A stretch of 64,000 nt of DNA. Origin: Bacillus sp. sid0103. GTDB taxonomy: Bacteria > Bacillota > Bacilli > Bacillales_B > DSM-18226. The translations under genes and the position numbers were made by a program. Below the pieces are notes generated by a model. The model did not search any database. It saw nothing but the letters and a program-made list of their open reading frames with translations, and was not told where the DNA came from. The number at the start of each line of letters is the position of its first letter. Positions within the stretch are counted from its first letter, which is position 1. Shown here piece after piece: positions 17,513-26,816 of this stretch. Location: assembly GCF_019219025.1 (NCBI RefSeq), contig NZ_JAHUWN010000022.1:48876-112875 (forward strand). The letters run 5' to 3'.

Positions 17513-17724
17513 AATTATTTTTCTACAAACAGCAGAAACAATTTTTATTTTACGTGCTTAATTTGTCTGATTTAGTAGTAAATTTTCTATTCCTTATGAA
17601 ATATGGAGATTAATGTAGATAAGTTTTATAACGTGATAGCAGGAAAAAATCATCTTGTTACAAAATAATAAAGAAGAAGAAGTAGAAGATGTCTAACGAA
17701 TAAGTTGAAAGGTGGTTATTTCCC

Positions 17725-17910
17725 TTGAGTACGGATTTATCCCTACAACAAATCGTCGAAGGTCTACCGAAGTCCTTATTAAATGCAACTGATAGAGATT
17801 TGGAAGGATTCCAAAAAATTATCGAAGAAACAATAAAATTAAGAGAAGGTCATCGAAACCTGCAAAAGATGGTTAAAAACTTCTCCACCTCTACGATTCA
17901 GCGGTCTTAA
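17725..17910 (+). CDS. Small soluble protein of unknown function
   Basis: 61 aa, helical and charged (LQQIVEGLPKSLLNATDRDLEGFQKIIEETIKLREGHRNLQ), with a TTG start preceded by AAAGGTGG and followed by a strong terminator, so it is probably a real monocistronic gene. No domain recognised. Confidence 0.55.
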   Translation: MSTDLSLQQIVEGLPKSLLNATDRDLEGFQKIIEETIKLREGHRNLQKMVKNFSTSTIQRS

Positions 17911-17931
17911 TATGTAAATTAGCAAAGCATT

Positions 17932-17961
17932 AAGAAGGTGAAATTCACCTTCTTTTCTTTT
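17932..17961 (+). terminator. Terminator of the 61-aa protein gene
   Basis: Near-continuous palindrome AAGAAGGTGAA/TTCACCTTCTT followed by TTCTTTT. Confidence 0.8.
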
Positions 17962-17981
17962 CGTTCATTTCTAAACGATTG

Positions 17982-18023
17982 TTTCTTCTTAAATTCGCAC
18001 ATTGAAACCCAAAATTCGCTCAT
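17982..18023 (-). repeat. Two units of the 21-bp AGCGAATT repeat
   Basis: On the minus strand there are two adjacent 21-bp units beginning ATGAGCGAATTTTGGG and ATGTGCGAATTTAAG. They match the arrays at 39471-39533 and 41049-41255. Confidence 0.6.
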
Positions 18024-18072
18024 TACGTTACAAGTCGTTTAATTGCCCTAATATTAGATATATCAACTCACA

Positions 18073-18120
18073 AACAAAAATCCTGATGCCTACTAAGTGG
18101 CGATCAGGATTTTTGTTTTT
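18073..18120 (-). terminator. Terminator of the subtilase gene
   Basis: 15-bp stem AACAAAAATCCTGAT/ATCAGGATTTTTGTT directly after the stop codon. It can function in both directions. Confidence 0.85.
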
Positions 18121-21100
18121 TTATTTAAGTAATGTAAACAGTGTTACTTTAAATGCATCAATATTAATATGTGCGCTTGTTGCGGCGCTAGTCTTTTTGC
18201 CAGTTGCTACAATCTTTATTTTGTGAGCTTTATTTGCAAGAGTTTGCGTCTCAAAAACATTCACTTTATACTTGCGGCTAGAAGAGTAAAGATCGATTTG
18301 CTTTACTTTTACTCCGTCAATGTAAATATCCGCTTTTCCCATAACTTTATCTTTTACCGCATAAAGGGTGATTCCAGTTCCGCTAAAAGCATATTCAAGA
18401 GATCCGGAAATTCCTTTGGTTTGATTTACCGTGCCTCCGGAAGCGCTGGTATATTTCGGCTTCGTCCAAACTCCTGAATATTTAATAGTAGAATCTGTAT
18501 TTTCAACCATTCTTGCTGTTTGAACTGAAATAGATATACTATATTGCCCTGACCCTTTTAATGCAGTTGGAACGATATAATACAGTCCAGATTTACCTGG
18601 TTTAAATATGATCTTCTCAGACGAAGCAGTACCTGTCGATTTTTTAATAGCAGGCTTCTTCGGATCATATATAGTCGTTGAACCAATATTGAATAAAGAA
18701 AGATCAAAATTTGCAACCGCTGGCCCCGTTAAGGTAATCTCATATGTTTTCCCTTGATCCAAGCGTTTAGACCAAACGTCATTTACGTCTTTGAGTTCAG
18801 TATTGAGACTTCCTTTTACTGTCCCTGAGATTGGTAGACTACCTTTTATATCATCATCATAAACGAAAGTGAAAGGCGTTGAAAAAGGTGTCTCTGTTTT
18901 ATCTTTTGTATTAATTACTACGGTGTAGTTATAGGATTTTCCTGGTACTGCAGTGGTATCCGTATAACTTGCTGAAGATATAGGCATTGTTTTAATTTGT
19001 ACATAGTCTGATTGTGAAGATTCTTTGCGATAAATGCTATAGGATTCTGCCCATTGTACAGTTGTCCATGTTATAACAGGATATTTCTTGCCCATATCAT
19101 AGGAAGCTTTTAATGATACAGGATTACTTCTTACAATTAATTTATCTAGATTGATCCCTGAAGCACTTTTTCTCGAAGCTGGATCACTTTTTCCTGTCCA
19201 GACAATTTTTACATTATGTCTGCCATAAGATGAAAAGTCTTTTCTAAAGATCGTTTGTTTTGCTTTAAAAGTACTGGCATAAAGCGATGGAGATCCAATC
19301 TTTATACCGTCTATGAAAATATCAGCAATACCTTGCGTAGGATCTTTAAAGCCTTGCCATTCAAAGCTGTCCCCAACAAAAGAAAAGTTCACTTCCCCAA
19401 TTGAATTAAGGGCTTTGGCAGATTCCCCTGAATGTTGTGGATCAAATATAGGCATCCATTCCCCTAAGAAAGTCATGGAGTTGGAATCATCCTCATACGA
19501 TCCTCCAAAATTACCGGTGAAGAGCTTGTAGCTTCCTGCACCTTTGTAGGCGTAGACATTTACAAAATAAATCCCTGTTTTAGGAGCAGTAAACTTAATT
19601 GTCTCATTGGATGTATTTACATTCTCAGAGTAGGCAAGCATGCCATTCGTATTTTCTATACTCGTTGTTGATTCATTGTACACATATAGATCAAAATCGG
19701 TACCTGCTAAGCCATTCAGAGAAAGTGAAAGGGCTTCTCCTTCTTTTAAGGACAATGCGAAAACATCGTTTTTATCTGTTGTCACATTTAGGTTGTCGTT
19801 TAAAACGCTATTTTCCAACGGCACTCCTGGAGTTACACTATCATCAAAGTTATCTAGATTCGAAGATTTAACAAGTTTGCTGCTGCTTACGAGCCCTTTT
19901 AGCGTTTCTAGGTTCTTTCCTTTTGTGCTTGTATACAGCTTTAGCATTTCCGGCGACATGCTTGGACGTAATCCTAGTAAAATAGCCGCGGTGCCAGTTG
20001 TATGAGGGGCTGCCATTGATGTTCCGCTATAGTAATCATATGCCTGTGAATAATCAGAAACATATTTAGAATTTATTATCGTTCTTGGATCATTTGGAAC
20101 ATTGGATTTAACCAAATCAGCAAAGTAGTATGGTGTTTCAAATCTATTAACATCATATTTTGTATTTTCATAGATTCCACCAGATAAACCTTCCACATTC
20201 AAACTTGGTCCCATATCAGGAAAAACAGTTAAATGTAAATAATCCTTAACAAGTGGTGATTTCTCTTGGCCAGATAGGGCATTCTGTCCAGTTAACAACA
20301 ATTTCCCACCATTGGATAGGTAATTTTTTAACATATCGGCATCTGTTGTGGTTAAAGTGGTGCCTTCCTCAGAAAAAAAACCAAGACCGCTTCCTGTAAA
20401 CCAAATGACCGCATCATAGGAAGCCAAGTCGTTACTGTTCAGGTAATTGGATAGGGATGAATCGGAATTAATCGTAATCGTTTTTAGTGAAGGATGGTTA
20501 GCCAATAGTTTTTGATAAATAGGCAAATAGTTTTTAAATAGGCCGCGAAGTTCAGGCTCGTCCTTAAATAATTCTGCAAGATCGCTTTCATCATCTTGGA
20601 CAAGAAGAATGTTTTTGGACGGATCCTTTATTTCTAAGTAACTTAATGCTTTTTCAAAAGCTTCTTGCCTTTGTGCCTCGGAAATTTTTTCGTACCCAAT
20701 GCCATCAAAGATCGCTTTATAATTGTCCCCGTCGATTTGGGCGGATGCTCCTGGCTGGTCAATATTCAATGCTTTTGTCAGTTCATCCAATGGGAATTTG
20801 GGAACTGTACTTAGAATGTCAACACCAGGGGCAGCCACATCAACAGAATTGTAACCATAATTTGAGAAAGGTGCTAATTTACCCTTGTTATCGACAGCAG
20901 CAACTGCTAATATATTTGCACTTTCAAAGCTCGCAGGATATGCTCCGCCTTCATCGTTATCCATTCCATCATTTCCTGCAGCAGCGACAAATAAACTATT
21001 ACTATTCTCAATGGCTTCTTGGAGTAATGGATCGTATTCTCCTCCGCCCCAACTGTTATTTGTTATTTTTACGCCCATCGTTTTCGCGTACGCAATTGCC

Positions 21101-22092
21101 TCGATGGCATCTGATGTTGTTCCCCCATCAGGACCTAGAAATTTTATCGGTAAAATTTTCACGTTTGGAGCAACACCGATGACACCTTTATTTTCACTAC
21201 TATCGTTTCCTTCTAATGCTGCAGCAATGGTTCCGGAGACGTGTGTACCGTGCTCATCCCCTTCAAGTGAATCATAGACAGTATTGTCATCATTATAAAA
21301 ATCCCATCCATTGACATCATCAATATAACCGTTGTGGTCATCATCAACATTAGGTTCACCATTTAATTCTTTTGTGTTTGTCCAAATTTTTCCTGCTAAG
21401 TCAGGGTGATTGATGTCCACGCCCGTATCAATGACACCGACAACCACTTCTGGTAAGGTTGAACTAAATTTTTTCCATCCTTCAGGTGCATCTACATCTA
21501 TATCTTTTAATCCATTAATCTCTTTTATAGGCTGTCCAGAATTGTCCAGGCCCCATAATTGATCATAATAGTTAGGAGAACTGTTGGTGTCAGTTGCATA
21601 ATATTTGTAGTTAGGTTGTACGGATTCAATGGTTGAATCCTTTTTTAGTGTATTTATGTAATCACTGGAACTAACACCTGCAGGGATTTTTACAACCTCT
21701 GCATTAAAAGATTTTAATTTTTTCGTCGATTTTAATGAAAACTTCTTCTGAAGTGTACTGATTTCCCCAGTAGTCACTTTTTTCTTATATTTAATGATTA
21801 ATTCGCCTGGTTCGTATTTATTTTTACTCTGTGAATCTCCATTTTTTAATTTTTCTTTGACCTCAGTTACTAAGTTATTTTGTGTCTTCTTATTAATAGA
21901 TACCTTTTTGTTTACTGTTATTACTTCTTTCATTTGGCTTTTTCTAAGATTTTTACTAGAGTTAACCTGATTTTCACCCGTTACGACCTTAGTAGGTCCT
22001 GTTTGTGCAGCTGCCTGCCCTGTTCCTGTGAAAATGGTTGATGCTAACAGAAAGGCAGTAACCGGTAAAGTTAAAAGTGTTTTTTTCTTCAT
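18121..22092 (-). CDS. Large secreted subtilisin-family (S8) serine protease with domain insertion and C-terminal PPC/carbohydrate-binding-like modules
   Basis: 1323 aa. Signal peptide (1-28, ending QAAAQ); propeptide with a fervidolysin/I9-like fold (about 92-168, YEPGELIIKYK to ESVQPNYKY); catalytic domain with Asp222 (GVIDTGVDINHPDL), His281 (DEHGTHVSG), oxyanion Asn374 (AAGNDG) and Ser692 (GTSMAAPH). An aspartate-rich Ca-binding loop lies near 249-260 (DDDHNGYIDD). About 250 residues (430-685) are inserted between the oxyanion region and the Ser motif. They contain an ILLVQDDESD...AVIWFTG...LSNGGKLLLTG Rossmann/GATase-like domain. Then come two PPC-type beta domains (about 765-860 and 1090-1195), each followed by a carbohydrate-binding-like beta sandwich (about 865-990 and 1200-1323), with an FN3-like stretch (1000-1075) between. 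No sortase signal. Probably extracellular nutrient or surface protease; own terminator. Confidence 0.9.
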   Translation of the reverse strand: MKKKTLLTLPVTAFLLASTIFTGTGQAAAQTGPTKVVTGENQVNSSKNLRKSQMKEVITVNKKVSINKKTQNNLVTEVKEKLKNGDSQSKNKYEPGELIIKYKKKVTTGEISTLQKKFSLKSTKKLKSFNAEVVKIPAGVSSSDYINTLKKDSTIESVQPNYKYYATDTNSSPNYYDQLWGLDNSGQPIKEINGLKDIDVDAPEGWKKFSSTLPEVVVGVIDTGVDINHPDLAGKIWTNTKELNGEPNVDDDHNGYIDDVNGWDFYNDDNTVYDSLEGDEHGTHVSGTIAAALEGNDSSENKGVIGVAPNVKILPIKFLGPDGGTTSDAIEAIAYAKTMGVKITNNSWGGGEYDPLLQEAIENSNSLFVAAAGNDGMDNDEGGAYPASFESANILAVAAVDNKGKLAPFSNYGYNSVDVAAPGVDILSTVPKFPLDELTKALNIDQPGASAQIDGDNYKAIFDGIGYEKISEAQRQEAFEKALSYLEIKDPSKNILLVQDDESDLAELFKDEPELRGLFKNYLPIYQKLLANHPSLKTITINSDSSLSNYLNSNDLASYDAVIWFTGSGLGFFSEEGTTLTTTDADMLKNYLSNGGKLLLTGQNALSGQEKSPLVKDYLHLTVFPDMGPSLNVEGLSGGIYENTKYDVNRFETPYYFADLVKSNVPNDPRTIINSKYVSDYSQAYDYYSGTSMAAPHTTGTAAILLGLRPSMSPEMLKLYTSTKGKNLETLKGLVSSSKLVKSSNLDNFDDSVTPGVPLENSVLNDNLNVTTDKNDVFALSLKEGEALSLSLNGLAGTDFDLYVYNESTTSIENTNGMLAYSENVNTSNETIKFTAPKTGIYFVNVYAYKGAGSYKLFTGNFGGSYEDDSNSMTFLGEWMPIFDPQHSGESAKALNSIGEVNFSFVGDSFEWQGFKDPTQGIADIFIDGIKIGSPSLYASTFKAKQTIFRKDFSSYGRHNVKIVWTGKSDPASRKSASGINLDKLIVRSNPVSLKASYDMGKKYPVITWTTVQWAESYSIYRKESSQSDYVQIKTMPISSASYTDTTAVPGKSYNYTVVINTKDKTETPFSTPFTFVYDDDIKGSLPISGTVKGSLNTELKDVNDVWSKRLDQGKTYEITLTGPAVANFDLSLFNIGSTTIYDPKKPAIKKSTGTASSEKIIFKPGKSGLYYIVPTALKGSGQYSISISVQTARMVENTDSTIKYSGVWTKPKYTSASGGTVNQTKGISGSLEYAFSGTGITLYAVKDKVMGKADIYIDGVKVKQIDLYSSSRKYKVNVFETQTLANKAHKIKIVATGKKTSAATSAHINIDAFKVTLFTLLK

Positions 22093-22230
22093 TCTTGCAC
22101 TCCTTTTTTATTAGATTAATAGAAAATATTATCTATACTTGAAGAATTATACAATTATTTACAAGTCTATGATACATAAATCGCGTGACAAATTTCTTAC
22201 TTTTTGGGTAAAACTTGCAATTGCTATTTC

Positions 22231-22265
22231 AAAAAAAAAATCCGGCCCAATTACTGAGCCGATTT
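22231..22265 (-). terminator. Terminator of the glnQHMP-type operon
   Basis: AATCGGC/GCCGGATT stem (one bulge) followed on the minus strand by ten T residues, just after the last permease gene. Confidence 0.7.
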
Positions 22266-22266
22266 C

Positions 22267-22929
22267 TTACATTTGCTTTAATTCTAACCTTCGGGCAACT
22301 AGTGACAAGGCATAATTAACGATGAAGTACATAAACGCCATCATGATAAAAACAGGTATCACATACGATCCCTTTTGGGCGTAAATAATTTGGCCATTGT
22401 GCAATAAATCCGGTAATGCAATGACAACAGCTAAAGATGTATCTTTAAGAAGAGAAATAAATTGACTAACGATTGGAGGAACCATTCTTCTTAGCGCCTG
22501 TGGCATGATGATATAGCGTAATGTCTGGATGTAGGTCAATCCAGAGGCCCGGCCTGCTTCCATCTGACCTTTTTCAACGGAGTTTAAACCGCCTCTGATA
22601 ATTTCTGATATCATAGCTAATTCAAAAACGGTCAATGCGGCGATTGCCGCTGTCGTTATCTCCATTTCAATGCCAATTTCGGGCAAGGCAAAATAGGTAA
22701 AGAAAATGATAAGCAGTAAGGGAAGGTTCCGAATTGTCTCAACAACCAAGGCAAGTAGGGGCGAAACAACGGTTATCCGCGCATATCTAAGCGTGCCAAT
22801 AACCCCCCCTATAACAAAGCTGAGCACAATCGAAATGGCGGCAACCTTTAGCGTGACCCCGAATCCCTCCAGCAAAAATTTTAAATTGTCTAGAGTGTAT
22901 ACTTCACTGAACGGTGCTAGAAGATCCAT
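22267..22929 (-). CDS. glnP: Polar amino acid (glutamine-type) ABC transporter permease
   Basis: 220 aa, HisM/GlnP-type permease with five hydrophobic segments. The EAA loop, which contacts the ATPase, is visible as EAGRASGLTYIQTLRYIIMPQALRRMVPP. AAGGAGG lies 7 nt before the ATG. Last gene of a four-gene unit with the order ATPase, binding protein, permease, permease. That is the order of B. subtilis glnQ-glnH-glnM-glnP, and this gives the symbol. The real substrate may be glutamine, glutamate or another polar amino acid. Confidence 0.85.
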   Translation of the reverse strand: MDLLAPFSEVYTLDNLKFLLEGFGVTLKVAAISIVLSFVIGGVIGTLRYARITVVSPLLALVVETIRNLPLLLIIFFTYFALPEIGIEMEITTAAIAALTVFELAMISEIIRGGLNSVEKGQMEAGRASGLTYIQTLRYIIMPQALRRMVPPIVSQFISLLKDTSLAVVIALPDLLHNGQIIYAQKGSYVIPVFIMMAFMYFIVNYALSLVARRLELKQM

Positions 22930-22941
22930 CTCTGCACCTCC

Positions 22942-23580
22942 TTAATGACTTCGAGCCATACGTTTTTCCAAAAATCCCACGCCCAAACTTAACGGGATCG
23001 TTAAAATTAAATAAAATAAGGCTACTAACACATAGGTATCAAAGGTTACATATGTCTTTGCCGAGATTAAATCTCCCTGATACATTAAATCTCCACCCGC
23101 GACAACGGCTAACAAGGATGAATTTTTAACTAGATTGATAAATTGGTTGCCAAGGGATGGGATGACGATCTTGATTGCCTGTGGAAGGATCACCATTCTC
23201 ATTGACTGACCGTAACTCAATCCTGTTGAACGGGCCGCTTCCATTTGTCCTTTTGGAACAGACATAATTCCAGCACGAATGGCTTCGGCAATGAATGCTG
23301 CCGTATAAATGGTCAATCCAATCGTTCCTGCAGTCATTCCGCCAAAGTTACCAGCCAAGTAAGTAAAAAAAATGATCACCAGCACTGGGATGTTTCGAAT
23401 AAATTCAACATAGGCCGTTCCAAGCCAGTTGAGTGGTTTAATGGGAGCCATTCGCAGGACAGCAATCAGAGTACCCAAAATGAAACTGGATAATAAAGCG
23501 ATTAAACTAGCAATAATCGTTATTTTTAACCCTTGCAAAAATGCATCAATATTATCGGTAAGTATCGAGAAATCCAGCAG
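22942..23580 (-). CDS. glnM: Polar amino acid ABC transporter permease, probable CTG start
   Basis: Second HisM-type permease, with EAA loop MEAARSTGLSYGQSMRMVILPQAIKIVIP. The first ATG/GTG/TTG-type start in frame is TTG at 23538, which lacks a ribosome site and removes the usual N-terminal segment. An AGGAGG (23588-23593) sits exactly 7 nt before CTG at 23580. Starting there adds LDFSILTDNIDAFLQG, the expected N-terminus for this family, giving 212 aa. I therefore prefer the CTG start. The gap to glnP is 12 bp, so the two permeases are translationally linked. They pair as a heterodimer in the membrane. Confidence 0.8.
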   Translation of the reverse strand: MLDFSILTDNIDAFLQGLKITIIASLIALLSSFILGTLIAVLRMAPIKPLNWLGTAYVEFIRNIPVLVIIFFTYLAGNFGGMTAGTIGLTIYTAAFIAEAIRAGIMSVPKGQMEAARSTGLSYGQSMRMVILPQAIKIVIPSLGNQFINLVKNSSLLAVVAGGDLMYQGDLISAKTYVTFDTYVLVALFYLILTIPLSLGVGFLEKRMARSH

Positions 23581-23596
23581 ACGTTCACCTCCTCAT

Positions 23597-23647
23597 AAAA
23601 AAGGATGAGCAGGAGCGAAACCTAGCATTCCTACTACTACCCATCCT
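23597..23647 (-). terminator. Intercistronic attenuator between binding protein and permease genes
   Basis: AGGATG/CATCCT outer stem with an inner AGGA/TCCT pairing, followed by six T residues on the minus strand. Such a partial terminator after the binding-protein gene would let it be expressed above the permeases, as in many ABC import operons. Confidence 0.55.
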
Positions 23648-23670
23648 GACGAGAAACCGTGTATATATGA

Positions 23671-24477
23671 TTACTTTTTAATCCATTTATTCTTAATTTC
23701 GTCGTACTTGCCTGAATCCTTTAGACTTTTCAATGCTTTATTCAGCTCATCGACCAGTGATTTATTGCCTTTTTTAACAGCAATCCCGTAAGGCTCTTCT
23801 GTAAACGTACCACCGACCAGTTCAAATGATGGATCTTCTTCTGCCATCCCATAAAGGATTGCATCATCTGTTGTCAGGGCATCACCTTTACCTGCCTTTA
23901 AGGCTGTAAAGGCTTCTGCATAGTTTTCGAATTCAAGTACTGTTGTTTCAGGTGCTTTTTCACGAATATTGATCGTAGAGGTCGAGCCTTTCACAGCAAG
24001 CACCTTTGTTCCTTTCTTCAAGTCTTTAATGCTCTGAATCTTGCTTCCTTTTTTCACAAGCAATGATTGTCCAGCTTGAAAGTATACATCTGTGAAATCC
24101 ACTTCTTTCTTTCGTTCATCCGTGATTGTCATCGTTGCGACGACCGCATCCACCTTACCATTATTCAGGAGACCTACCCTTGTTTTCGAAGTAACCTCTA
24201 CATATTCTGGCTTCACATCCTTACCAAACATTTCTTCTGCCAATGCTTTGGAAATATCGATATCGAACCCTTCCACCTCACCTGTTGATGGATTTTTCAA
24301 TCCAAACAAGCGAGTGTCATGTTTTACGCCAAATACAATTTTTTTGTCTTCTTTAATTTGGGCAAGTACATCCCTGCTGTTGCCTTTGGAGTCCTTGTCC
24401 CCACCGCATCCGGCAAGAATGAAGGCAGCCATTGTGGTTACTAATGCCATTTTCACTAAATTTTTTGTTTTGAACAT
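23671..24477 (-). CDS. glnH: Amino acid ABC transporter substrate-binding lipoprotein
   Basis: 268 aa from ATG at 24477, 7 nt after GGAGGG; an upstream in-frame TTG has no support. Lipoprotein signal with lipobox LAGC, then a family-3 solute-binding fold (FGVKHDTRLFGLKNPSTGEVEGFDIDISKALAEEMFG, VDAVVATMTITDERKKEVDFTDVYF). It captures the amino acid outside the cell for the two permeases downstream. The GlnH/PEB1-like binding signature favours glutamine or glutamate. Confidence 0.88.
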   Translation of the reverse strand: MFKTKNLVKMALVTTMAAFILAGCGGDKDSKGNSRDVLAQIKEDKKIVFGVKHDTRLFGLKNPSTGEVEGFDIDISKALAEEMFGKDVKPEYVEVTSKTRVGLLNNGKVDAVVATMTITDERKKEVDFTDVYFQAGQSLLVKKGSKIQSIKDLKKGTKVLAVKGSTSTINIREKAPETTVLEFENYAEAFTALKAGKGDALTTDDAILYGMAEEDPSFELVGGTFTEEPYGIAVKKGNKSLVDELNKALKSLKDSGKYDEIKNKWIKK

Positions 24478-24492
24478 TTCTTTTCCCTCCAA

Positions 24493-25221
24493 TTAATGAT
24501 TTAAGATACGGCTCAGAAACAAGCGCGCCCGTTCTTCACGAGGATGCTCATAAAATTCAGCCGGAACAGCTTCTTCTAATTTTCGCCCTTCATCCATAAA
24601 AACAATTCGGTCAGCCACTTCCCTCGCAAAGCCCATTTCATGAGTAACGATGACCATCGTCATGCCTTCTTTAGCGAGGTCTTTCATGACATCCAGGACC
24701 TCTCCTATCATTTCTGGATCAAGCGCTGAGGTTGGTTCATCGAAAAGCATAATTTTCGGGTTCATTGCAAGGCCCCTGGCGATGGCTACACGCTGCTGCT
24801 GACCTCCAGAAAGTTGGGAAGGAAAAGCTTCGGATTTTTCTAATATCCCTACCTTCTCAAGGTAATATCTGGCTGTATCATTCGCTTCCTTTTCTGATTG
24901 CCCCAAAACTTTCATAGGTGCGAGCGTGATATTTTTAAGCACTGTTTTATGTGGATATAAATTAAAATGCTGAAAAACCATGCCAATATTGCGCCTTAGT
25001 TTATTGATATCTGTTTTTTTATCCCCGACAGATATTCCATTTACGATAAGTGTCCCGTCAGAAATGGTTTCGAGTTGATTGATACAGCGGAGCAATGTAC
25101 TTTTGCCTGATCCGGAAGGCCCGATTACCACGACTACTTCCCCTTGGTAGATTGTGAGATTAATATCTTTTAAGACATGAAAATCCCCATAAAACTTATT
25201 TACCTGTTTAAATTCAATCAT
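24493..25221 (-). CDS. glnQ: Amino acid ABC transporter ATP-binding protein
   Basis: 242-aa ABC ATPase. Walker [10 protein letters not shown] (34-42), Q-loop [10 protein letters not shown], signature LSGGQQQR, Walker [16 protein letters not shown]-loop VIVTHEMGF. First gene of the unit; 15 bp separate it from glnH. It powers import through GlnM/GlnP. Promoter must lie in 25222-25348; no riboswitch or obvious operator was seen there. Confidence 0.92.
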   Translation of the reverse strand: MIEFKQVNKFYGDFHVLKDINLTIYQGEVVVVIGPSGSGKSTLLRCINQLETISDGTLIVNGISVGDKKTDINKLRRNIGMVFQHFNLYPHKTVLKNITLAPMKVLGQSEKEANDTARYYLEKVGILEKSEAFPSQLSGGQQQRVAIARGLAMNPKIMLFDEPTSALDPEMIGEVLDVMKDLAKEGMTMVIVTHEMGFAREVADRIVFMDEGRKLEEAVPAEFYEHPREERARLFLSRILNH

Positions 25222-25348
25222 TCTTGACCTCCTAACCTAAACAAAATATGGAAATTTTCAGAATTACTTACATGATATTCAGACCTTGTCCAATTCAAAC
25301 CGCGACTTTTGACTCGTTTTTGGGTTAGTTAAAAAGGTGGATCATCAA

Positions 25349-25403
25349 AAAAGGTGTCAGGCACCATGTGAAAAATTCACATGGTGCCTGACACCTTTTT
25401 ATT
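25349..25403. terminator. Perfect GTGTCAGGCACC hairpin, repeat family and bidirectional terminator
   Basis: A perfect inverted repeat of at least 24 bp with a 3-nt loop, arms beginning AAAAGGTGTCAGGCACC, flanked by A and T runs. It follows the amino acid permease gene and can stop transcription in both directions. Same family as 7010-7048, 42069-42080 and 52672-52722. Confidence 0.85.
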
Positions 25404-25427
25404 GATGCACTTTACCATCTCTTTTAC

Positions 25428-26816
25428 TTACTTTTCCTTATTTTTTTGATTCTTGGGTGAATCGGTCTTTTTTAATCGGTAACCGACATATAGGACCAAA
25501 AACCAAATAGGTGCAACGATTAAAGCGACTCGCATTTCCTCAATAAAGGCCATTAATACGACCACAAATGCTAAAAAAATAAGTGCGAGGTAACTTGATA
25601 CTGGATAGAGCGGCATTTTAAATGCTAGTTTTCTTATTTCTTCTTTTGTTTTTGATTGCCGGAACTTTATTTGTGTAATTAGAATAATTGTCCAGCTAGT
25701 GATAACGGCTACGGTTGCGACAGAAGAAATATACATAAATACTTTTTCAGGAACAATATAATTTAAAAATACAGCGACAAGTAAAATTGAGGACGAAAAT
25801 AGAATGCCACGTTTTGGTGTCGAATGCTTGTTTAACTTCCCAAAATAGTGGGGTCCGTTATTTTGGAGTGATAAATTATAAAGCATTCTTCCTGTACTGA
25901 AAAGACCGCTATTAAAAGCAGACAAAGCTGCTGTTAACACGACAAAGTTAATAATATGTGCCGCACCAGGTATACCAACTTTATCAAAAATTAATACAAA
26001 TGGACTGCCATTTGTCCCTACTTCGTTCCAAGGATATAAACTCATAATGATTCCTAATGCTGCAATATAAAAAATTAATATCCTCCAGACCACATTGTTA
26101 ATGGCAGCTGGGATCGATTTACGAGGATTCTTAGCCTCCCCTGCTGTAATACCGACCAATTCTACCCCGCCAAATGAAAACATGACCAACACCAATGACA
26201 TTAAAATACCTTGCAAACCATTTGGCATAAAACCGCCATGTGCCCAAAGATTGTTAAAACCGATTGGCTGACCTTGGTTGCCGATCCCTAAAAGGATCAT
26301 TCCTAATCCAACCACAATCATTCCAATAATCGCAATCACTTTAATCATCGCGAACCAAAATTCAAACTCTCCAAATGCTTTTACACTAGTCAAGTTTATC
26401 ATTGTTATCACAAGAAGTGTTGCAAGTGCTGTCAGCCATTGTGGAATATCAGGAAACCAATAATTCACATAAACACCGACAACTGTAATTTCTGCCATCC
26501 CGACGACAACCCACATAAACCAATAGGTCCAACCTGTTAAGTACCCCGCAAATGGCCCTAAATAACGATTAGCGTAGGAACTAAATGAACCCGAAACTGG
26601 ATCATCAACAGCCATTTCCCCTAACGCTCTCATAATGGTAAAAATAACAAGACCTCCAACTAAGTAGGAAAGCAAAATGGACGGACCTGCCATCTGAATC
26701 GTTGCACTTGAACCATAGAACAAACCGACTCCAATCGCCCCTCCGAGTGCAATTAACTGGATATGCCTGTTATTTAGACCTCGTTGTAAATTCTCACCTT
26801 CGTGATTTTTGCCCAC
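25428..26816 (-). CDS. APC/AAT-family amino acid permease
   Basis: 462 aa, about 12 membrane helices. Signature of amino acid/polyamine/organocation permeases: LNNRHIQLIALGGAIGVGLFYGSSATIQMAGPS at the N-terminus and FGGVELVGITAGEAKNPRKSIPAAIN in the middle. Closest in pattern to B. subtilis AapA/YtnA-type permeases for alanine, serine or glycine, but specificity cannot be read from sequence. Stands alone between two intergenic regions. The GTGTCAGGCACC hairpin provides its terminator. Confidence 0.88.
   Translation of the reverse strand: MGKNHEGENLQRGLNNRHIQLIALGGAIGVGLFYGSSATIQMAGPSILLSYLVGGLVIFTIMRALGEMAVDDPVSGSFSSYANRYLGPFAGYLTGWTYWFMWVVVGMAEITVVGVYVNYWFPDIPQWLTALATLLVITMINLTSVKAFGEFEFWFAMIKVIAIIGMIVVGLGMILLGIGNQGQPIGFNNLWAHGGFMPNGLQGILMSLVLVMFSFGGVELVGITAGEAKNPRKSIPAAINNVVWRILIFYIAALGIIMSLYPWNEVGTNGSPFVLIFDKVGIPGAAHIINFVVLTAALSAFNSGLFSTGRMLYNLSLQNNGPHYFGKLNKHSTPKRGILFSSSILLVAVFLNYIVPEKVFMYISSVATVAVITSWTIILITQIKFRQSKTKEEIRKLAFKMPLYPVSSYLALIFLAFVVVLMAFIEEMRVALIVAPIWFLVLYVGYRLKKTDSPKNQKNKEK

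Noticed and set aside
20646..21182. Long plus-strand frames opposite the subtilase gene
   Set aside because: Antisense shadows; the minus strand carries all conserved protease motifs.
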